Shown here piece by piece: positions 25,290 through 34,845 of a DNA stretch of 64,000 bases; positions within the stretch are counted from its first letter, which is position 1, and each line of letters begins with the position of its first letter. The notes beneath the pieces were generated by a model. That model saw nothing but the letters and a program-made list of their open reading frames with translations, was not told the origin of the DNA and did no database searches. Location: NCBI GenBank assembly GCA_963777625.1, contig CAVZRO010000026.1, positions 248,001-312,000 on the forward strand, given 5' to 3'. Position numbers and translations under genes: made by a program. The DNA is from DATDIC01 sp963777625 (GTDB lineage: Bacteria; Pseudomonadota; Alphaproteobacteria; Acetobacterales; Acetobacteraceae).

Positions 25290-26228
25290 ATGTCACGGCG
25301 AGTTCATCTGTTGCAACCGGTTGGCGTCCAGAATGATACCAATGCCCTGCCCGGGCACGGGCTGGCGCAGCTTTTTGTCTCGGTGGTGCTGTTGAGCAGC
25401 GGATGGCCGCTGACCAAGCTGGCGATCGGGCTCGGCAGTTCCCCGCTCTGGTTCGCCGAGGGGCGTTCAGTGTTGTCAGGCCTTATGGCAACCGCACTGC
25501 TTCTGGCCCGGCGAGGTCGCCTGCGCGTACCCACGCGCCGCGACTGGCCGGCAGTAATCACGGTCGGCTTGTTTCAGCTTGCCGCGTTCTTCGCCTTCGC
25601 GCACCTGGCCGTGGCCTGGGTGCCGGCCGGACGCACGGCGGTACTGGCGAACGCAGCGACGATCTTCGTCGTGCCCCTGTCGCTGCTGGTACTGGGTGAG
25701 GCAATGCCACCCCGGCGCGCACTGGCAACCGCGCTCGGCGTCGGCGGCATCGTCGTGCTGATGGGGCCGTGGGCGATCGACTGGGGCTCGACACGCGTGC
25801 TGGTCGGCAACGCCTTCCTGCTCGGCGCCGCGCTGTCCTGGGCGGTCGCGATCATCACCGTGCGCGGCGCCCCGCCGCGATCCAGCATGTCGCAATTGCT
25901 GCCCTGGTGTTTTCTGCTTTCCTCCATTGCGCTGGCACCCCTGGTTGCGTGGCAGGAGCCGCATGGCACTCTTGGCATGCAGCCCGGCGCCTGGGCAGCG
26001 CTCGGCTATATCGGCCTGATTGCCGGACCGCTCGGCACCTGGGGCGTGGTGGAGGCCACCATGGCGCTGCCGGCGGTGGTTTCGTCTGTCGGCTTCCTGG
26101 CCACGCCAGCGGTCGGCATCCTGCTGTCGAACTGGATCCTCGGCGAACCCATCACCGGCGATTTGCTGGCCGGAACGGCACTGATCCTGCTCGGCGTCGG
26201 GCTGGCGGCCTGGCCGTCTCGCGCATGA
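25290..26228 (+). CDS. DMT-superfamily (EamA) transporter
   Basis: About 312 residues with ten hydrophobic segments in two EamA repeats: LAQLFVSVVLLSSGWPLTKL, later AVAWVPAGRTAVLANAATIF, and a closing GDLLAGTALILLGVGLAAWP. It is an inner-membrane exporter or importer of small metabolites; the cargo is unknown. The start is uncertain: ATG 25290 adds about 25 hydrophilic residues, and any later start would be TTG or GTG. It is the first gene of a tight three-gene set; its stop overlaps the next ATG. Confidence 0.85.
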   Translation: MSRRVHLLQPVGVQNDTNALPGHGLAQLFVSVVLLSSGWPLTKLAIGLGSSPLWFAEGRSVLSGLMATALLLARRGRLRVPTRRDWPAVITVGLFQLAAFFAFAHLAVAWVPAGRTAVLANAATIFVVPLSLLVLGEAMPPRRALATALGVGGIVVLMGPWAIDWGSTRVLVGNAFLLGAALSWAVAIITVRGAPPRSSMSQLLPWCFLLSSIALAPLVAWQEPHGTLGMQPGAWAALGYIGLIAGPLGTWGVVEATMALPAVVSSVGFLATPAVGILLSNWILGEPITGDLLAGTALILLGVGLAAWPSRA

Positions 26229-27004
26229 TCCTGCACGCCATCGATATCGGCCACGGTGCGCCGCTCGTGGTGCTGCACGGACTGTTCGGTGCGGCACGCA
26301 ATTTCGGCGCGGTGCAGCGGGCACTGGCTGCGCGCTACCGGGTGATCGCCCTCGACCTGCGCAACCACGGCACCAGTCCGCATGCCGCCGGCATGAGCTA
26401 CTCCGAAATGGCGGCGGACGTGCTCGAAACGCTGACGCAACTCGGCACCGGCGCAGTCGCGCTGTTGGGTCATTCGATGGGCGGCAAGGTGGCGATGCGG
26501 CTCGCACTGGAGCATCCGCAGTCCGTGTCGCGCCTGATCGTGGCGGATATTTCGCCGGTACCCTACCTGCCGCATCACCGCGCCTATGCCGCCGCCATGC
26601 TGCGCCTGTCCGGCGACCTGTCGCGCGCGCAGGCCGATGCAGCGCTAACCGCCGCGGTGCCGGAGGCGCCCATACGCAGCTTCCTGCTGCAGAATTTCCA
26701 GCCAGGCGCGGCACCCCCCTGGCGCACCGGACTGTCCGAGATCGCCGCCGGCCTGCCGCAGATCGAAGGCTGGGACGATACCCCCGGGACGCGTTACGAC
26801 GGACCCACCCTGTTCATTGCAGGTGAAACCTCCGACTACATCCGGCCGCAGCACCGCCAGCCGATCCGCGCCCTGTTCCCGGGCGCGCGCTTCGTGACGA
26901 TCAGGAATGCCGGCCATTGGTTGCACGCCGACAACCCGGCGGCCTTCGTCGCCGTGGTAGAATCGTTTCTGGACCGCACTGTAGACCCGGAAGGATCGCC
27001 ATGA
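26225..27004 (+). CDS. Alpha/beta hydrolase (YbfF-like esterase)
   Basis: A 259-residue hydrolase. The oxyanion segment VLHGLFGAARNF lies near residue 20, the nucleophile Ser is in LLGHSMGGKVA (near residue 83), DISPVPYLPHHR follows, and the base His is in NAGHWLHADNP. This pattern is that of YbfF/ABHD11-type esterases. It is cytoplasmic. ATG 26225 overlaps the transporter stop, and its own stop overlaps the GST start, so the three genes are translationally coupled. Confidence 0.9.
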   Translation: MILHAIDIGHGAPLVVLHGLFGAARNFGAVQRALAARYRVIALDLRNHGTSPHAAGMSYSEMAADVLETLTQLGTGAVALLGHSMGGKVAMRLALEHPQSVSRLIVADISPVPYLPHHRAYAAAMLRLSGDLSRAQADAALTAAVPEAPIRSFLLQNFQPGAAPPWRTGLSEIAAGLPQIEGWDDTPGTRYDGPTLFIAGETSDYIRPQHRQPIRALFPGARFVTIRNAGHWLHADNPAAFVAVVESFLDRTVDPEGSP

Positions 27005-27648
27005 CGCTGACAGTATGGGGTCGCGAGACATCGTCCAACGTGCAGGCCCTCATGTGGTGCATCGGTGAGCTCGGGCTGCCCTATCAACGGCACGATGTCG
27101 GGCACCGCTACCGCGGCAACGACACGCCTGCCTTCCTGGCCATGAACCCCAACGGCACCGTGCCGGTCCTGCGCGATGGCGGCGGCGAACCACTATGGGA
27201 GACCGGCGCGATCCTGCGCTACCTCGCCGCCCGCTACGGAGCCGGCCCGTTCTGGCCCGTCGACGACGCAGCCCGCGCCCATATCGACAAATGGGCGGAG
27301 TGGGCGAAGATCAACATCGCCATGGGTTTCACCGTCCCGATCTTCTGGCGCTTCACCCGCGTGACTCCATCGCGGCAGGATCCGGCGGCGATCGCCCGGG
27401 CAGTCGCGGAGTTGGACAACTACCTCGACATCGCCGAGGTGCAACTTGGCCGCGGCACCTTCCTTGCCGGCAACGATTTCACGCTCGCCGACATCCAGTT
27501 CGGACACGTGCTCTACCGCTACTTCGACATTCCCATCACCCGCCAGCGCCGCCCGATGCTGCGCCGCTACTACGACGCGCTCACGACACGTCCCGCTTTC
27601 CGCGAACATGTCATGGTCTCCTACGAGGAACTGCGCGTCTTCGACTGA
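27001..27648 (+). CDS. Glutathione S-transferase
   Basis: A 215-residue GST. The N-terminal domain reads LTVWGRETSSNVQALMWCIG (Ser motif), NPNGTVPVLRDG (cis-Pro) and ETGAILRYLAARYG. The helical domain has FTLADIQFGHVLYRYFDI. The pattern resembles GstB-like bacterial enzymes. It is the last gene of the transporter-esterase-GST set, with an ATGA overlap. The stop codon lies at the edge of the dispersed repeat that starts at 27648. Confidence 0.92.
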   Translation: MTLTVWGRETSSNVQALMWCIGELGLPYQRHDVGHRYRGNDTPAFLAMNPNGTVPVLRDGGGEPLWETGAILRYLAARYGAGPFWPVDDAARAHIDKWAEWAKINIAMGFTVPIFWRFTRVTPSRQDPAAIARAVAELDNYLDIAEVQLGRGTFLAGNDFTLADIQFGHVLYRYFDIPITRQRRPMLRRYYDALTTRPAFREHVMVSYEELRVFD

Positions 27649-27780
27649 TACCAGCGGCCCGAAGGGCGGACTGGTATGCGCGCAGGGTTGGTGTGGCGGC
27701 TGCGCGCGAAATCAATAAGATACCAGTGGCCCGACGATCTCCGCAGGAGTTAGGACTTCGGGCCGCTGGTATGAGCCGCA
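27648..27780. repeat. Dispersed intergenic hairpin element, copy 2
   Basis: This copy matches 887-1016. It contains two hairpins: a small one with arms ataccag (27648-27654) and ctggtat (27671-27677), and the main one with arms 27720-27733 and 27759-27772 (one mismatch in 14). Against copy 1 the stem shows a paired change (t-a to c-g), the mark of conserved secondary structure. Confidence 0.8.
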
Positions 27781-27808
27781 CCGCCAACGAGATTACCTGG
27801 AGAATCTA

Positions 27809-28726
27809 ATGGCCACGCACCGCTTTCGCCCAAGCCGGTACTACAACATCATCGGCACCGCCGAACCGTGCCTGCGGATTGCTGACGGCGATACGCTTAT
27901 TACCGATACGCTCGACGCATCGGGGCTCGACGCCCACGAGGTCCCCGTCGGCGGACGGCCAAACCCGATGACCGGCCCGTTCTTCATCGACGGCGCTGAG
28001 CCCGGCGACACGCTGGCCGTCCGCATCGACCGTCTGACGCCCAGCCGGGCGACAGGCTGGACCTATTCCCCCCTCGCATTCACCGTGCTGGACCCGGCCG
28101 CAATTCCCGACCGCCCGGCAAGCGATCGCTCGGTCTGGATCATCGACAGCAATGCCGGCACCGTGCGGTTGCGCGAGCCGCCGAAGGGCCTCGACGCGTT
28201 CACTCCGCCGATCCAGCCGATGATCGGGTGCTTCGGCGTCGCGCCTTCCCTCGGCCAGGCATTCTCCACTGCGACCAGCGCGCAGAATGGTGGCAACATG
28301 GACTATCGGCTGTTCGCGCCGGGAACGACGGCATGGTTTCCGGTATCGGCGCCTGGTGCGCTGTTCTATCTTGGCGATGGCCATGCCTGCCAGGGCGACG
28401 GCGAGATCGTCGGCACCGGCATTGAGACGTCCTTCGAAATGCAGGTGACGTTTCGTGTATTGAAGCGGACGATCGCCTGGCCGCGCGGCGAGACCGCCGA
28501 CGACATCTTCACGATCGGCAATGCCAGGCCGCTCGATCAGGCGCTCCAGCATGCCACCACCGAAATGCTGCGCTGGCTGAATGACGATTACGGGTTGGAG
28601 CCGCGGGCCGCCAGCCATCTGATGGGCCAGGTGGTTCGCTACGATGTCGGCAATGTCTTCAACCCCGCATTCACCGTCGCCTGCCGCATCGCCAAACGCT
28701 GGCTGACGACACGGCACGCTCGGTGA
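27809..28726 (+). CDS. Acetamidase/formamidase family protein, copy 1
   Basis: A 305-residue member of the FmdA/AmdA family, which hydrolyses short amides to acid and ammonia. Typical elements are GPFFIDGAEPGDTLAVRIDR (residues near 51-70), the metal-site region NGGNMDYRLF, and LFYLGDGHACQGDGEIVG. ATG 27809 has GGAG about 7 nt upstream. A second, only distantly similar member lies at 55075-56034. The gene follows the hairpin element and converges on the FAD oxidoreductase gene. The exact amide is unknown. Confidence 0.88.
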   Translation: MATHRFRPSRYYNIIGTAEPCLRIADGDTLITDTLDASGLDAHEVPVGGRPNPMTGPFFIDGAEPGDTLAVRIDRLTPSRATGWTYSPLAFTVLDPAAIPDRPASDRSVWIIDSNAGTVRLREPPKGLDAFTPPIQPMIGCFGVAPSLGQAFSTATSAQNGGNMDYRLFAPGTTAWFPVSAPGALFYLGDGHACQGDGEIVGTGIETSFEMQVTFRVLKRTIAWPRGETADDIFTIGNARPLDQALQHATTEMLRWLNDDYGLEPRAASHLMGQVVRYDVGNVFNPAFTVACRIAKRWLTTRHAR

Positions 28727-28799
28727 CGTCCGCCTTGTCGGCACAGGTCACGTCCGAAACCTGCCTCGTGTTGCGCCCAATGCCGACGAGTGCCAGCTT

Positions 28800-30198
28800 T
28801 CATCCCTCCCGCGCCGGCACCTGCGCGAGCAGCGGGCCCAGGCCCTCCGCGACCGTCAGATGCGTGATGACGGCGTCACGCAGCGTCGAATACGGCAGCT
28901 TCGCCAGCATTGCCGTTTGCACCACCGCCAGCACCTCGCCAGCGTCGGACCCGATCATGGTGAAGCCGAGAATGCGGTCGTCGCTCGCGCTCACCAGTAT
29001 CTTAATGAAGCCTTGCGTCTCGTCCGTCGTCTCCGTCCGCAGCACGTTGCTCATCGGCAGTTTCGCGACACGCACCGGGATGCCCTGCCGCTGCGCTTCG
29101 CCTTCGCTCAGCCCAACATGAGACAGCGGCGGATCGGTAAACACGCAATACGGGATCAGCCGGTCTTTTGTGCTGCGATGACCGCCGCTCAGATTATCGC
29201 GAATGATCCGGAAGTCATCGACAGAAACATGCGTGAACTGTGGGCTGCCGGCGCATTCGCCGATCGCCCAGACGTCGGGCGCCGTGGTTTCCAGCCGGTC
29301 GTTCACGCGGATGTAGCCGCGAGCATCCAGCTCGATGCCAGCTTTCTCCAGCCCGATCCCGGCAGTGTTGGGAATGCGTCCCGTCGCCACCAGGATGGCG
29401 GTACCTTCGATCGTCCGCTCTCCCGACGGGATGCGGGCTGTGATCGAGACGGCCTCTCCGGATCTGCCATCGACCCGCGTGGGCGTGGTGTTCATCAGGA
29501 CATCGATCCCTTCCTCGCCCAGAATCCGCTGCATCTCGGCCGCAACATCCGGGTCTTCCCGACTCATCAGTTGCGGACCAGGTTCGATGATCGTCACGCG
29601 GCTGCCGAAATCGGCGATACGCCTGCGCTAGTTCCAGGCCGGTATAGCCACCCCCGAGCACGATCAGATGCGATGGCAGGGAATCGAGTTCCAGCGCCTC
29701 GATATGCGTGAGCGGCCGGGCAGCTTCCAGGCCACGCACATCCGGGATCGCCGCGTGGGAACCGACATTGACGAATACCTGGCCGCCGCGCAGCAGACGC
29801 GTTCCGCCATCGTTCAGCCGTACTTCGATCGCTTTGGGCGCCACGAAGCGCCCGCTTCCCATAACCAGCTCGGCGCCGGAAGTCTTGTAGGCGTTCAGAT
29901 GCAACGCGATCTCCCGCTCGACCATGCGCTGCTTGCGGGCGCGAACCTTGGCCATGTCGGTCCTGACCGGGCCGGTCACCGTCCCGAACTGGTCCGCGGT
30001 TTGCGCCAGATGTGCGACCCTGGCGCTCCAGACCTCGTTCTTGCTGGGCATGCACGCGACAGCCGGGCAAGAGCCGCCCACCCATTGCCGCTCCACGACG
30101 GCCGCGCGCCGACCTGATCGCGCAACGTGCCAGGCCAGCAGCTTGCCACCCTGGCCGCTGCCGAGGATCAGAACGTCAAACTGCTCGGGTTGAGACAT
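28800..30198 (-). pseudogene. FAD-dependent disulfide oxidoreductase (mercuric-reductase-like), frameshifted
   Basis: The N-terminal half (ATG 30198 behind AGGAGG) has the FAD site DVLILGSGQGGKLLAWHVAR, the redox disulfide Cys44-x4-Cys49 (GGSCPAVACMPSK) and the NAD-site start LIVLGGGYTGLELAQAYRRF. The C-terminal half, in another frame, continues VTIIEPGPQLMSRED, ATGRIPNTAGIGL, APDVWAIGECAGSPQF and the dimerisation domain, stop at 28800. One extra base at about 29606-29613 separates them. Repaired, the protein is about 465 residues. The substrate is unknown; thiol, disulfide or metal reduction is usual for the family. Confidence 0.88.
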
Positions 30199-30247
30199 GA
30201 ACGCCCTCCTTGATCCAGTGTCTTCGCTGCGGAGCGGACTCTCGGCC

Positions 30248-31105
30248 CTATTCACCCGGAAGGAATTCGCGGATTGCTGCGGCGATCTCTTCCGCGTGCG
30301 TTTCAAGCGCAAAGTGTCCGGTATCGAGGAAGCGAACGATCGCGTTCGGATTGTCACGCTTGAACGCCTCGGCACCCGGCGGCAGGAAAAACGGATCGTT
30401 CTTACCCCAGACCGCAAGCAGTGGCGGCTTGTGCGTTCGGAAGTAGCTCTGGAATGCCGGATAGAGCGCAACATTACTCTTATAGTCACCCAGCAAATCC
30501 AGTTGCACCTCGTCAGCGCCTGGTCGCGCCATATAGAAATTATCGAGCGACTGGCCGTCCGGCGACACCGATGACGGGTCGGCGACCCCGTGCGTGTACT
30601 GCCAATGTGTCGTTTCGGGTGACAGGAAGGGGCGCAGAGCCTCGCGATTGGCCGTCGACGGCTCCTGCCAATAGGACCGGATAGGAGCCCAGCCGCCGCT
30701 CAGCCCCTCCTCATAGGCATTGCCATTTTGCGAGATGATCGCCGTGATGCGGTCTGGATGCTTCAGCGCGATGCGGAAGCCCGTCGGGGCGCCGTAGTCG
30801 AAGACGTAGATTGCAAACCGGCTGAGACCGACGATTTCAGTGAACCGGTCGATCACGTTCGCAATCTTCTCGAACGAGTATGTGAAGCTCGTGCGCGACG
30901 GCATCTCGGACTGGCCGAAGCCGGGCAGATCGGGCGCAATGACGCGGTAGCGGTCGGATAGCAGCGGGATCAGATCGCGGAACATATGGCCCGCGGTCGG
31001 AAAACCATGGAGCAAAAGAAGCGCCGGCGCATCGCGCGCACCCGCCTCGCGATAGAACACCTGCAATCCATCGACATCGACAGTGAGATACCTGACACGA
31101 CCCAT
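30248..31105 (-). CDS. Alpha/beta hydrolase of the epoxide hydrolase / haloalkane dehalogenase type
   Basis: A 285-residue hydrolase with an aspartate nucleophile: LLLLHGFPTAGHMFRDLIP (oxyanion HGFP at residue 33) and Asp103 in IYVFDYGAPTGFRIA where esterases carry Ser, then a base His in DTGHFALETHAEE. Asp nucleophiles are typical of epoxide hydrolases and haloalkane dehalogenases. A haloacid dehalogenase gene lies 760 bp upstream on the same strand, which would suit stepwise dehalogenation, but this is inference. ATG 31105 is followed by a full-length fold. Confidence 0.87.
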   Translation of the reverse strand: MGRVRYLTVDVDGLQVFYREAGARDAPALLLLHGFPTAGHMFRDLIPLLSDRYRVIAPDLPGFGQSEMPSRTSFTYSFEKIANVIDRFTEIVGLSRFAIYVFDYGAPTGFRIALKHPDRITAIISQNGNAYEEGLSGGWAPIRSYWQEPSTANREALRPFLSPETTHWQYTHGVADPSSVSPDGQSLDNFYMARPGADEVQLDLLGDYKSNVALYPAFQSYFRTHKPPLLAVWGKNDPFFLPPGAEAFKRDNPNAIVRFLDTGHFALETHAEEIAAAIREFLPGE

Positions 31106-31116
31106 GATGTCCTCCC

Positions 31117-31820
31117 TCAGGAATTCGTAGCAACGACGCCAGCGGCCTCCAGGATTATGTCCAGCACCAGCTCAGGGGCGGTGACCGATGGTGCGTGATC
31201 CACCGCCCGCGAACGGATCTCAGCCTTCATCCGCTCGGCCATGAATTGCTGTGTCGCCGGGACAATCATGTGATCGGACTCCGCCAACAGGAACCATGCT
31301 GGCCGGTCGCGCCAAAGCGGCCGTCCGACCTTTGTGACTAATGCAGGGAACGGCAATCGGCCGCTGAACGGCGCAAAGCACCGCCTGCTCTTCCGCGGAG
31401 GCGTGCGGCGCGAAAGCGGTCGAAAACGCTTCTTCCGGCAGCCAGATAAGTCCGTGCGCATCAGGCGCGAGTTTCGGCGCCTTCGGATGCGGCTCCGTGC
31501 GATAGAAGACGTCGGCAATGGTCTCGCCTGCATCCGGCGCCAGCGCGGCGACATAGACAAGCGCCTTGACCTTCTCTGAACGCGCCTCCGCAATCACCCC
31601 GCCAGCATAGGCATGTCCGACGAGGACGATCGGGCCGGCAACCCGCTCAATTGTACAGCTCGAGCGCCGCCACATCGTCCGCCAATGACGTGAGCGGCAA
31701 CGGCGCGGCGACCGACCGCAGACCCGCGGCCCGCAACCCGCGAATCACCTTTTCCCAGCTTGAGCCGTCAGCCCACGCTCCGTGTACGAGTACGACGGTG
31801 AGATCATCTCTGCCGGGCAT
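31117..31820 (-). pseudogene. Alpha/beta hydrolase, two frameshifts
   Basis: Three frames assemble one protein: MPGRDDLTVVLVHGAWADGS with AAGLRSVAAPLPLTSLADDV, then GPIVLVGHAYAGGVIAEARS through VYVAALAPDAGETIADVF, then KVGRPLWRDRPAWFLLAESD to the stop at 31117. Breaks lie near 31647-31664 and 31326-31340. The elbow is GHAYAGG, with Ala in place of the nucleophilic Ser; some relatives share this, so the repaired protein may not be a serine hydrolase. It lies 12 bp upstream of the preceding hydrolase gene. Confidence 0.8.
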
Positions 31821-31869
31821 CGTCTTCTCCCGCCGCCATTCGCCGCACAGACCGGTTCCGCCAAGGCTG

Positions 31870-32553
31870 CTATTTCGTGACGTGCCGGTGGATGAGTTGA
31901 TCAGCGACGTCGTCGAGATCGTCGCCGACGATCTGCGGCTGGGGGCCGACCGCCAGCACATCGTTCCCGACACGCCGAATGAGAGCGGCTTCCCACCCGG
32001 CCGCGACGGCTCCTAGGGTGTCCCAGGTATGGCAAGCGATAAGGCAAAGCTGTGACGGCCGCACATGGAGCTCTTTCGCGACATACCCGTAAGCCTCGGG
32101 CGCGGGTTTGTGGCGTTTCACCCCATCCGCACTGAAGCGCCGCTCGAACATCCCGACTATGCCGGCGTGCTCAAGCTGGCGGCTTTGGATTTCCAGCAGA
32201 TTGTCGGTAAGAGTGAACAGACGGAAGCCGGCGTCCCGCAGCTTCCGCAGCGCCGCGGGTACCTCCGGATGCGCCGGCATCGTGGAAAATTTCTCGGTAA
32301 GTTCCTGCTTGTCGGTGCCTTCGATTTTGATGCCCCTTGTATCTGCCAGCATCTTCATCACCGCTGCCCCGATATCCGTGAAGGGCACATATTGTCCCGC
32401 CACGGTCAGGGCCGCGGAATACAGGATGAGGTTCGAAAACCACAGCCGCATCGCCGACTCGTCGTCGAAGATGCGTTCGAACGTCGGCGCCATCGTCTCG
32501 AGGTCGAGCAGCGTCTCGTTGACATCGAAGACGATGAGGGGAAGGTCGGACAT
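31870..32553 (-). CDS. Haloacid dehalogenase, type II
   Basis: A 227-residue HAD enzyme of the L-2-haloacid dehalogenase type: nucleophile Asp10 in IVFDVNETLLDLE, FTLTDNLLEIQSRQLEHAGI (motif II region), KRHKPAPEAY (motif III Lys) and CLIACHTWDTLGAVAAGW. The HTWD motif is typical of type II dehalogenases, which remove halide from 2-haloacids. ATG 32553 has GGAGG 8-9 nt upstream. It is first in the leftward group with the hydrolases and the FAD enzyme, and divergent from the XRE-cupin regulator. Confidence 0.9.
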   Translation of the reverse strand: MSDLPLIVFDVNETLLDLETMAPTFERIFDDESAMRLWFSNLILYSAALTVAGQYVPFTDIGAAVMKMLADTRGIKIEGTDKQELTEKFSTMPAHPEVPAALRKLRDAGFRLFTLTDNLLEIQSRQLEHAGIVGMFERRFSADGVKRHKPAPEAYGYVAKELHVRPSQLCLIACHTWDTLGAVAAGWEAALIRRVGNDVLAVGPQPQIVGDDLDDVADQLIHRHVTK

Positions 32554-32837
32554 GAAACAAACCTCCAATTCGATCATCTGAATCACGGTGTTCAGCAGGC
32601 CACCGTGCTGGCTGGGTCTGCTTGCGAGGGCGGGAACAGCACTCCTCCTCTCGGTAAGCCCACATCGACATTTCGATGTCTGTAGGGCATCATGTTGTCC
32701 GACGCAAGGGCGTGTACATCAGCAAAACCTTGGCAATGAGCCGGCCTCTCGTGCTTGTGAAATACCAAGGGGCAACAACGGCCAGGACCACGGTGCCGGC
32801 TGTTTTGCGCAGTCCGCTGTCTTCGAGGAGTACGAAC

Positions 32838-33518
32838 TTGGCGTTATCTGAAAAGATCAGTCCGACGATCGGGCCGCGTCTGCGGCACATCCGCCTGGAA
32901 AAGGGCTTTACCGTCGAGACGCTCGCGGCCGCGGCGGGCCTGGACAAGGGCTTTCTGTCCCGCCTGGAGCGAGGAACCAAACGGCCGTCCGTCGAGACGG
33001 TCCTGCGGCTGTCAGCGGCATTGAGCGTTCCCGTGGGCCAGCTCTTCGGTGAGCAGACAACGGAAGACACCGTGCGAGTCAGTCGCGCCGCCGGCCGAAG
33101 CAGGTCGTTGGAGGACCCCGATACCTACAGCTTTGAGCTGCTCACGCCAAAGGGCAGCCTTATGGAGGCGTTCTTGTTCCATGTCGGCGCCGAACCGGTG
33201 GGCAATGGGCAGCAGCATGACGGGGAAGAGATGTTCCTTGTTCTCTCCGGCATGGTGGAGATGCGGACACCGGATCGAAGCTACGTGCTCGAGACCGGCG
33301 ATTGCGCCTATTTCCCCGGGCACCTTGTCCACCAGATGCGAAGGCTCGGGCCCGAGCCGGCAATTGCCGTGATCGCCGTGGCACGCGAACGGTCGTCTGC
33401 GAAAAAGCATCAAGCGACTGCGGATTCCGTCCGACGAGAACGCATCGAAACTGACGGCGAGCAGGTCGTTCCTACCGCCCCCGATACCCATCCGTCAGCG
33501 TGCCCAGAAACGCGATGA
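32838..33518 (+). CDS. XRE-cupin transcriptional regulator
   Basis: A 226-residue regulator: helix-turn-helix at residues 10-65 (RLRHIRLEKGFTVETLAAAA, LDKGFLSRLERGTKRPSVET) and a cupin sensor domain at about 115-190 (HDGEEMFLVLSGMVEMRTPD, VLETGDCAYFPGHLVHQMRR). TTG 32838 is chosen because GAGGAG ends 7 nt before it and the fold starts directly; frames further upstream are not family-like. It probably controls the divergent dehalogenase/hydrolase group across 32554-32837. Its last 47 bp overlap the convergent peroxidase gene. Confidence 0.87.
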   Translation: MALSEKISPTIGPRLRHIRLEKGFTVETLAAAAGLDKGFLSRLERGTKRPSVETVLRLSAALSVPVGQLFGEQTTEDTVRVSRAAGRSRSLEDPDTYSFELLTPKGSLMEAFLFHVGAEPVGNGQQHDGEEMFLVLSGMVEMRTPDRSYVLETGDCAYFPGHLVHQMRRLGPEPAIAVIAVARERSSAKKHQATADSVRRERIETDGEQVVPTAPDTHPSACPETR

Positions 33519-34836
33519 TGTCCTGCTCATCCTGCGCGGTCATCGGCGGTACCTCGCTCGGCTTGCGGTCGAACGGCGGATCGGTCACGTCCACATTGGC
33601 CTGATACCGCTGCGGGATATCGTTGTATTTGCTCCCATCGGGATAGATCTTCGCCGGCTCCGTATCACGGAAATCGTAGAAATCCATCACCTGCTGCAGC
33701 GTGTGATACACCCCGTTATGCATGAAGACGTGCCGCGTCGCCACGTTGCGCAATGTCGGCGTCAGGAACATCCCGCAATACTGCGTCTGGCTCGCCAGAT
33801 CCGCCCTGTACGGCCCACAAATTCCCAGATCGAAATAGGCCGGGTCGCGATTCGCCACCAACGCGGCGTTGCGCGGCACACCCAGCGCCTCGAACTGATG
33901 GTCGGTGAACAGCGGCGGCAACCCGTCCGGCGTCGGCTGATCCAGATGGCATCCGCCGCAATCGGCTTTCCGCGGATCATTGAACAGCAGATACCCGCGC
34001 ATCTCCGCCGGGCTCATCCGCGCCTTCCCCTCCAGCCAGTAATCGAACTTGCTGCTGTACGGATGAAAGCTCGCTTCCTCGATCTGGTACCGCCCGACCG
34101 CGAACAGCGCCTCCGCCACCGCCATGCGCGGCGAAGCGAAAATCGCCGGCCCGAACAATTGCACGAACCGCCCCGCATAGGCCGAAGACCGCAGCTTCGC
34201 CGCCACCGCCTCCACGCTGCCGCCATCCATCTCTAGCTGGTTAAGCAGCGGCACCATCGCCTGTCCCTGCAGCGTGTCGGCACGCCCGTCCCAGAACAGG
34301 CCGCCTTGCGGCACCAGGTTGGCGGCCGTCTGCGCGGTATCCTGTGCGGTCTTCTGCGCCCGCGCCGCGTCCTGCCCCGCCGCCGCCAGTTGCACCAGGC
34401 TGACGGTTTCGTTTTCCTCGTTATCCGGCCCGACGCTGAAATTGGGCTGCCGTTCCAGATACATCAGCGACGGCACCGCGCGCACGCCCTGCCGATGCAG
34501 ATCGGCGCCCCCGTCCATCGCCGCCAGCTCCGCCGGCGGCCCATAGGCATGCGCCGGGCTGTGGCATGACGCGCAGGCAAGCTTGCCGGACGAGGACAGG
34601 TTGGCATCGAAAAACACCAGCCGCCCAAGCTCCGCCATCGCGGATAACGGCGCGGCCGCCGGACGCACCAGCCGTACCGGATACGGATTTTCCCCGTGGC
34701 TGAGCCCGAAGCTCGCCACCGGGTCATCCAGCCACGCCCGCAACGGCAACGGGCTACGCACGATCGTTGCCGCCACCACGGCGCCAGCCGCCACGACCAG
34801 GCCCGCGCCTGCCAGCAGCCAGGGGCGGCAACGCAC
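33472..34836 (-). CDS. Di-heme cytochrome c peroxidase family protein
   Basis: A 454-residue exported protein with an N-terminal signal anchor (WLLAGAGLVVAAGAVVAATI) and two c-type heme motifs: Cys88-A-S-Cys91-His92 and Cys293-G-G-Cys296-His297. GLFWDGRADTLQGQAMVPL is the family's conserved WDGR segment. Such CcpA/MauG-like proteins reduce H2O2 or modify proteins in the periplasm. GTG 34836 lies 9 nt after the stop of the phospholipase gene, so the two are cotranscribed. The C-terminus overlaps the convergent regulator gene. Confidence 0.9.
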   Translation of the reverse strand: MRCRPWLLAGAGLVVAAGAVVAATIVRSPLPLRAWLDDPVASFGLSHGENPYPVRLVRPAAAPLSAMAELGRLVFFDANLSSSGKLACASCHSPAHAYGPPAELAAMDGGADLHRQGVRAVPSLMYLERQPNFSVGPDNEENETVSLVQLAAAGQDAARAQKTAQDTAQTAANLVPQGGLFWDGRADTLQGQAMVPLLNQLEMDGGSVEAVAAKLRSSAYAGRFVQLFGPAIFASPRMAVAEALFAVGRYQIEEASFHPYSSKFDYWLEGKARMSPAEMRGYLLFNDPRKADCGGCHLDQPTPDGLPPLFTDHQFEALGVPRNAALVANRDPAYFDLGICGPYRADLASQTQYCGMFLTPTLRNVATRHVFMHNGVYHTLQQVMDFYDFRDTEPAKIYPDGSKYNDIPQRYQANVDVTDPPFDRKPSEVPPMTAQDEQDIIAFLGTLTDGYRGR

Positions 34837-34845
34837 GGCGACGCT

